From NCBI GenBank assembly GCA_032622095.1, contig CP136066.1, positions 93,267,319 through 93,331,318 on the forward strand: 64,000 nucleotides of DNA, in the 5' to 3' direction. Source of the stretch: Siphonodentalium dalli (Eukaryota > Mollusca > Scaphopoda > Gadilida > Siphonodentaliidae). The notes beneath the pieces were generated by a model, which searched no databases, was not told the DNA's origin, and worked only from the letters and a program-made list of their open reading frames with translations. A program made the translations under genes and the position numbers. Below, in pieces: positions 57,564 through 64,000 of this stretch (position 1 is the first letter of the stretch; each line of letters opens with the position of its first letter).

Positions 57564-57709
57564 ATGTAACATTTAGGATTTTGTGATTTTTTCTTTTCAT
57601 TTATGTATTATCTGGTGGTGGGATTGTTGATTGTGTTGATTATATATAAGATATAATTATATATGTAACTCTTCAGTTATGGAGGAAAATAAAGATATAT
57701 ATATATATA

Positions 57710-58894
57710 GCCTAATGATAAATCCAGGCCCGTAGGCATAGCCATAGCCTAATGAGACATCCAGACTCATAACCATAGCCTATTGAGACATCCAAGCTCA
57801 TAACCATAGCCTAGTGAGACATCCAGGCTCACAACATAATCACAAATGCATATATTTGGGGGTCAAATTTGAGAAAAGAGTGCAAATTATCAACTCCGAG
57901 CATAAAATTCAATAATTTTCTGTTTGTTGAAATATATATACGCATTTTATTACGTGTATGTAGGATATTTAGCAGCGAACCAGTTAACCCTTTCCAGGGG
58001 TTGATTTAATTTTTAAAAATTGTATAGCATTTTGATGCACTGGGTAGATTTTGTATAGCATTCCCTATGAATACATGTTTTTTTATTGTAAATTGGTTAG
58101 CAGAAATTGGAAATCGAGCCCTGCCTTTCTATTTCCCTCCAATAAATAGGACTAATTCTGTACTTGTATTATCTGTTGTCTGCTTATTTTTTCCTGAAAA
58201 CCCTGCCAGGTGAATAATAGACCATTCCAATGTATACTATTGTAAATGAGTGGGAGAGCCCATTTAGTATAGAAAAGGTTTTATTTGGTGATATCAAATT
58301 GGTCTGTGGATCTTTAAAAATCCCTCCAAAAAATTGGTACGCATTTAAAAAAAAATATTTTATTTCATCTAATACCCTACTAGTATGTAAATAGTGCCCA
58401 AATAATCTGTAATCAATTAAATAAAATCACAGGCCTAAAATCCTCACTTGATGTCTGGGGAAGGTAGAATTACTCCCCTTATTCTGTTTTTATTATTAAA
58501 CCAGTCTTTCTAAAGATGGTAGAATTACTCCCCTTACTTTTCATTGAGGGTAGGTCCATAGGTTACAAAACACATAATTATTTACCATAAGCGACAGTGT
58601 TAACTAAAGGTCCCGCCGGCCATGGGTTAAGCCTATTTGAACTTCAAGTGGTCAATTTTCCCTTAGAACGTCATCCGCTGCATCAGTATCACTGTATGTG
58701 ACAACAAACGCGCCCTTTTCGGTATTTTTTTCAAACGATAATCTTGCATTGCCACAACTACCCCATTTACTGCACAAAAATCAGCAGCATACAAATACCC
58801 AGACCCCTTCCGTAACTTCTGGACACCACCAGACTCTTCCTGGACATCTAAGCATACACGATCGCCATATTTACGTAGGCTATGATTTTCTGTT
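57710..58894. repeat. 1,185-bp direct repeat, right copy (putative target-site duplication)
   Basis: Second copy of 54801-55985, directly after the LINE tail. After 58894 the sequence continues CCCGATTAGGG, the presumed original right flank of the target. Confidence 0.9.
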
Positions 58895-59169
58895 CCCGAT
58901 TAGGGATATTTCCCTCAATGATAATCAACCAATCAGCAACCAGATTTTTTTTTTATGCTGACTTGAGTTTCCCTACACAAATTCAAGAAGCGTAACTCTA
59001 TATAATTAGTTGCTTGTAACCCATAGCTGCAGCTTTTATAAATGTATTACCATGGACAATAATGCATTCTGCCTATTATTAAAGCTGCATTGGTCAAGTT
59101 CACATGTTTCCGTTTATTAGGATACCCAGGATATTGAAATGATCATTTGGGTACTGAGAATATTTGCTA
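58895..59169. other. Intergenic, nothing recognised
   Basis: Presumed original right flank of the LINE target; no features seen. Confidence 0.35.
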
Positions 59170-59372
59170 CAGTAATACCCTAAATAATCGACTCCTTAAC
59201 CACAGCAGAATTATGGGTAATTTTTCAGGATTTTATCGGAAATATGGCTTGTTGCCAATGAGAGCTTTCTGATGAATGGCAACAAGCCATATTTCCGACT
59301 AAATCCTAAAAAAAATACCCTTAATTCTGCTGTGGTTAAGGTCATAGGAGTCGATTATTTAGGACATTACTG
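59170..59372. mobile_element. Palindromic MITE, TA-flanked, copy 2
   Basis: The ends CAGTAATACCC and GGACATTACTG are flanked by TA (59168-59169 and 59373-59374). The internal GCTTGTTGCCA, GGAAATATGG and CCACAGCAGAATTATGGGTA blocks match the element at 24839-25051. Arms are less perfect and the central hairpin is shortened. Confidence 0.82.
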
Positions 59373-60072
59373 TACCTTGATGAAGGTGCCTATGATCGCT
59401 AAATCTCATCCAATAGAAGGAAAGTTGAAATTTCTTATCTTTTGTGGCCACTTTGTGTTTCCATTAAGGGTGCATGCATAACTGAAATGAACATTTTATA
59501 TGTACGTGTATTCTGAAGTCCCTGACGTCTTCTCATTTATCTCTTTGGCAGAGGCCCATTTAAGTAAACATATGGTCCCACATAAGCACCATACATGGTC
59601 GCAAAATTTCCAAAAACTAATAAGCATATGTGTATACGGTACTTATTTGGATCCCCAGAGTAACCCAGCAGGGGCATGGGCCTAAGAGAGTCTCTGTCTC
59701 TAAGGGGGAATCAAAGAGACACTACTTTTCTACAAAGACACCAAATTTCGAAAGAGGTGTGAATCTTTATGTTGGCGATATGAAAGATGTCTTCTGTTGT
59801 ATTATGAGTCTTTGTAATGCAAATTGAATATTTGTCGCTGAAACAGGCATTCTGATTGGCCGAGAGTTGCTAACTTTAGTTTCTGAGTCAGGTGCCAGCA
59901 TAATCTGCTGAAGCTTGGACAAATTTTGAATGGAACACTGTGTTATTTACAAGGCACGTAAAATACGTCACTGTGCTATCACAAGTCGCGTAATCGAATC
60001 AACTGGAATGTTGTTTTCTTTGGACGTATTTAACAGGATGTCGTTTTGGTGCTGTTACGAGTAACCACATGG
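59373..60072. other. Intergenic, nothing recognised
   Basis: No supported gene or repeat. Short frames at 59500-59827 show no recognisable features. Confidence 0.35.
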
Positions 60073-60146
60073 AATTCTGTGTACTAGTACAATTATTAGT
60101 AGACTGAGAGGGGCGCAGTGACCATCATTGATGGAGTCATTACATA
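60073..60146 (+). repeat. Direct repeat, copy 1 (GGGGCGCAGTGACC)
   Basis: ATTCTGTGTA, then AATTATTAGTAGACTGAGAG, GGGCGCAGTGACC and GATGGAGTCATTA recur in direct orientation at 63851-63918. The two copies enclose the interval carrying all seven AACGTCAGTCAC motifs. Confidence 0.7.
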
Positions 60147-60855
60147 GATTTGATCACTGAAAAAAGATGTCTCACATCAAAGCATGTAATGTCGATAAAA
60201 AGTGCTTTTGGGCAATTCCATGCAGAACTGGACAAACCACAAAAATTTCAAATTCATTCTCATATCATGTAATCTTCTTCATAGTATAGGGAAATTACTG
60301 TAATCTCATGAGATATAATGGACTTAAGCTTGGTTTGAGGCTAAACAAATTCTTGCCTCTCAGTAAATGGTGGTGAAAAATTCCCAAATTTTCCCCTATT
60401 ATCTTATCATTTAAGAAGCAGCGAACTTATTCCATTTTATAATTTTGACCGATGAATTGTTACCAAATCACTCGACACTGTCAGCAGATGTGATATTCGA
60501 AAGGGCCAGTCGATAAGATAGACACAACCTAGCAGCATGACCGTTTGAAAATTGTCTATTTTTATGTAACGTCAGTCACAGATTTCATCTATTTTCTCCT
60601 GCCTGGAGAGGATTTTAAAGATAAACCATCACCCATCTAGTAAAACCATGTCCTTGTAATGCAGAATAGCACATATGGCTCGAATTATCAGATCGATCAA
60701 TGTAACTTTCAGTCTGTGGCTTCAAAGTGTGTGTAACGTCAGTCACGCGTAACGTCAGTCACGTGGGTGCAACGTCAGTCACAATGGAAAATGGCATGGG
60801 CATATAAATTATTGCAAGCATCAGGCATCTTTTGCAATGATAATGCATTCGCATC

Positions 60856-61008
60856 GGGTTAACCATGTTGTGTTTGATGATTTGACGAAGGTATACACTG
60901 ATTATACTCTGGCAAAATGCACATTAATTTTGGGTGCCATTATAATTCGCCAGAGAATGGTCAACATATACACATTCCCCAAATCATCAAAAACAACACA
61001 ATTAACCC
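60856..61008. repeat. Small foldback hairpin
   Basis: GGGTTAACCATGTTGTGTTT and TGATGATTTG pair with CAAATCATCA and ACAACACAATTAACCC about 100 bp away. A miniature element of unassigned type. Confidence 0.55.
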
Positions 61009-62590
61009 TTGATTCCTTCAAAAGTTAAAATGAATGTACCATGTTTCCATTATCGCTCCCACGTAGGTGTAGATTTTTAAAAGGGTACTTTTGTGGCAAT
61101 GGTCTTTTATTACTTCTGATTCAATTATGGATGTAATATATCACATAGTACAGTGCTACTAATATAGATAGGGAAATATGGTGCCCATATTAACCCTTTG
61201 AAAATGGGATACTCGCTGAGAAGTAGTCATTTGTAGGGATGTTCAGATAATAAGTTCAACAAACAGCCTATAATCTGAACATCCCTATGGGAATGGCCTG
61301 TGATTCCTGGATGAGACAGATTATACCCACACACTGTTCAGTTTAAGTTACTGGTATATATTAGTAATAGTGAGGCACCCAATGTCCGTACATAGCAACT
61401 TAATAAGGGTACAGGATGTTTTGAACCATAGTCGTTTCGTGCCTGGAAGTTTTGTATCATCTGGTCGGTTCGTACCATATGTTTTGGTCACAACATATTA
61501 ATAAACCGTATTTTATATATATGGGAAAGTAAAATGGACTATTTTCTCGAAAATAAAAACTTATATCACACAATAATAATGCATGTTATGGAATGCAGCG
61601 AAAAATCTTATGAGATGTGTTTACTGAGCTAATACTAATCATGCTGATAAGAAAAGTTGCTTTACAATCGCCAACAGTTTGTTTTCCTATGTACATGGTA
61701 TGAAACGATCAAACAATCCGGTACAAGATAAAAAAAAGTTGAATGAATGACCAGATGGTACAGAGTGTCCGGGTAAGAAACGACCATGTTACGAAATGTC
61801 TAGAATCCATTATTAATAGCGAGGTGCCCAATGTCATTTCCAATGTCAGAAACTGATTCAGCATGTTGAAAAACTCCCAATGAAACTTGTTTGTTACTGA
61901 CAAAGACATAGACCACTGACAGTCACCACAATATCGAGCTTGATGCGTTTTGTGACAAAGTGCGACATTTGGTGAAGAAGATTGGGAGCGTTTTTCTACT
62001 TCCGTCCACAATATCTCGTTAAAATAATGGAAATTTGTTTGGGGGAGGGGGGCTTTATGAAACCAGGCCTCAGCCCAGGGGTCCAGAACAGGGAGACTTG
62101 AAGTCTCCCTCCAGGAAATTTAGGGAGACTTCAGGAAATTTAGGGAGACTTCAGGGTGGGGAGACTACCAAAAATTGACCATTTTCAAATATCGCTTTAT
62201 TTTATAACATTTGACAATAAAAAATTTAAAAAGATAAAATAACAAATAAAACTAAAAAAATTGTGAAACTGGTAATTAGATTTTACAAAAAAACAAAACA
62301 AGTTGCAGTGTTGGTTTGAAACATGTAATTAATAAACTTCAACAAATTGTGGTTCTTATACTGATTATGGTCTGAATTTCTGAATGCATCCAACTCAAAT
62401 GTCATCACAATTTATAGCCTAATGATCCGACACAGCTAACTTGAACAAACCAAAGTACTAGTAGCACAAGTAACAATTTACCTTTGTTTAGTATCAAAAT
62501 GATGTGTTTGGTCATTTTATAGGACAATTATAATCTAAGGCACCATATAGAATGTATATAATACCACTTGTAGATATTTCAAATTTTTGT
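61009..62590. other. Intergenic with a small hairpin and short tandem repeat
   Basis: A ~55-bp hairpin at 61233-61287 (TAGGGATGTTCAGAT / ATCTGAACATCCCTA type) and a short tandem of TTTAGGGAGACTTCAGG at ~62095-62165. GTGAGGCACCCAATGTC at ~61370 recurs as GCGAGGTGCCCAATGTC at ~61818. No gene recognised. Confidence 0.45.
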
Positions 62591-62980
62591 GAAAGTCAGT
62601 CACGTAACGTCAGTCACAGACAAAACAGGTTGGCAATATTAAATGGGTGCATCAATTGGCAAATACTTTATGTTCTATTGAAGAGTATCCCCATATCAAT
62701 TATGGGGAATAAAAAATAATTCCAGAATGCCTGCAGTTTTGGAGAAAAGTAATCTGTATGCAGGTGCTCAAAATATGTGTCCTTTTTGTGTAACGTCAGT
62801 CACGACGTTATTTTCCCACTTCTTCAATTTATCACGAAGGAAACTAGCACATTGGTATTATCACATTGAAGCATCACCAAGGAACTAACTTTATGACTAT
62901 TTAACATGTATGAAGAAGATATTGTTTCAGTTTTATAGGCTAATGAAGGAATTGAAAATTCATGTCGTAACGTCAGTCAC

Positions 62981-63850
62981 GCGTGGAATTGCCCTTTTGG
63001 CACAGTTTCTTTTAAATTTGTTGATGGATTGAATTACATTGGAGCAATCGGGGATTCGACTCATTCGAGCATGAAAACAGTTTGTGAACTTTTTTCATGC
63101 TCATTTGATTGAACTGACTTTCAGGTACATGTATAGATGAAGTGAAGAGTTCTTGGGGAATTAGCATTTATTAGATATAACTGTATAGACAAGTTTGACA
63201 TACAAAGGACTTCCAATATATATTTGGAGAGGTCCGCGATGATGGAATTCCAAACGACCACGGAACAAAGTAATACGGTGACATCGATTTGAATCCAAAT
63301 GAGTGATGAACAATTTTACAACACAGTATACAATTATGTAAGAACATGGATGGCTAATATGACTTGGTCAAGTGACATAATAAATTATAGATATAGGATT
63401 AGATTACAATGGAGATTTCATGGGCGTATCAAGTTAGCCCGTGGGCATATACAAACAATTCGGCAGCATTAACATAATGTTGTTATGGCCCTCAAACCAT
63501 GCACAATCCACAGTTGTACATACATGTAATAAATGGTAATTAGTCTGAGCATGTACTAGTATGACCACGCATGTAGATGTTGGATAATGCTTTGACGAAT
63601 AATTACATTTACATGAAAGGCCGAAATAGGTTGGTCCGATATTAAGCACTCTGACACTCGAATCCCCGAATATCCAACTCAGCAAAGTATGTTTTACTCC
63701 ACCACACAAGCATGAAATTTACAGGCAGGAGTTCAGCAGCTCCCAACCCCTCCCCCCCCCCCCCCCCCCCCAATCGCCATGCCCCGTATCCAGCCCAGGA
63801 ATGTTGTACTATAGTCAGGTTAGATAACTTAGATAGCATCAAACAGTGTC
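62981..63850. other. Intergenic, nothing recognised
   Basis: TGGAATTGCCCTTTTGGCAC at ~62985 is the approximate reverse complement of ~60200-60225, hinting at an inverted arrangement around the AACGTCAGTCAC region. A poly(C) run lies at ~63750-63770. Confidence 0.35.
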
Positions 63851-63918
63851 ATTCTGTGTAGCAATTATTAGTAGACTGAGAGGGGCGCAGTGACCGTTGT
63901 TGATGGAGTCATTATCCA
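63851..63918 (+). repeat. Direct repeat, copy 2 (GGGGCGCAGTGACC)
   Basis: Second copy of 60073-60146. The repeat may continue past the window end, so its full length is unknown. Confidence 0.65.
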
Positions 63919-64000
63919 ACATTTATTGCTCCACATATGGTAACTAATTACTGTAGAAATTACTGTAGAATGTGTGTAATAACTGGATTAATTATTGTTT

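Larger units (their letters stand above)
55986..57709 (+). mobile_element. 5'-truncated non-LTR retrotransposon (LINE), 1.72 kb
   Basis: The insert begins in the middle of an open frame, continues through the 3' end of a LINE ORF2 (stop at 57009-57011), a ~700-bp 3' UTR with a TCA microsatellite, and finishes AATAAAG(AT)nA immediately before the right direct repeat. 5' truncation and a 3' end in a short simple-sequence tail are normal for LINE insertions by target-primed reverse transcription. The intact frame and 99.8% identical flanks make it young. Confidence 0.8.
60568..62980 (+). repeat. Recurrent AACGTCAGTCAC motif
   Basis: Exact AACGTCAGTCAC occurs at 60568, 60735, 60751, 60771, 62606, 62792 and 62969, all on the plus strand, usually preceded by GT and followed by a CG dinucleotide. 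It contains TGACGTT (reverse complement), a CRE/ATF-type half-site. Spacing is irregular, so it is not a simple tandem repeat. The intervening DNA has no recognised gene. Confidence 0.6.

Noticed and set aside
57302-57572. Poly-Asp, poly-Met and poly-Ile open frames of 82-104 codons
   Set aside because: They are translations of the TCA microsatellite in the LINE 3' UTR.
54801-58894. LTR retrotransposon interpretation of the 1,185-bp direct repeats
   Set aside because: The repeats lack TG...CA ends, contain part of a 31-bp minisatellite that extends beyond the left copy, and there is no primer-binding site, polypurine tract or gag-pol between them. The interior is the 3' part of a LINE.
1-64000. 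tRNA, rRNA or snRNA genes
   Set aside because: I looked for cloverleaf box A/B patterns and rRNA-like conserved blocks and saw none I could support by eye; a tRNAscan or Rfam run could overturn this.

Overview
This is a 64-kb stretch of AT-rich animal nuclear DNA, most likely from a bivalve or related marine mollusc. That assignment is inference. It rests on non-autonomous elements with internal core repeats and CTGT microsatellites (the look of molluscan pearl/Helitron-type repeats), on several short foldback elements, and on one ERK5-type MAP kinase gene. I see no bacterial genes, rRNA, tRNA or CRISPR.

Layout. 0-4.6 kb: small foldback elements, an element with ~128-bp core repeats, and a tandem duplication. 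4.6-22.2 kb: a long foldback (inverted-repeat) element whose left arm was invaded by a TIR transposon, itself invaded by a Helitron-like element now present as three tandem ~3.34-kb copies; each copy carries a TATA box, a 65-codon ORF and a polyadenylation signal. The loop holds a 42-bp minisatellite, and both arms carry decayed copies of one repeat-type protein gene. 22.2-35.8 kb: zinc-finger exon remnant, 173-bp core-repeat element, palindromic MITE, MULE-type MITE with a 9-bp target duplication, a second foldback of 4.5 kb, and a third of 1.3 kb with nested direct repeats. 35.8-40.4 kb: a second, reverse-oriented Helitron-like array of eight end-to-end units with a 1,692-bp higher-order repeat and 19 NRF1-type palindromes. 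40.4-46.5 kb: two palindromic MITEs, a foldback built of TGATATCA repeats, a possible decayed gene, and a piggyBac-type MITE with TTAA duplication.

46.9-49.9 kb (minus strand) is the only convincing intact host gene: an uninterrupted ERK5/MAPK7-like coding region of 987 codons whose activation-loop motif reads TLY instead of TEY. 50.3-64 kb: a GC-rich foldback enclosing a reverse-transcriptase fragment, a 21/42-bp minisatellite, a candidate first exon of a type II membrane protein with a GC splice donor, and a young 5'-truncated LINE flanked by 1,185-bp near-identical direct repeats that look like an extraordinarily long target-site duplication. The last 4 kb carry a recurrent AACGTCAGTCAC motif.

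No multi-gene pathway is visible. The value of the window is its layered transposon history, where sister copies inside the window act as pre-insertion reference sites, and its one variant kinase. All homology statements come from reading the sequence, without database searches.
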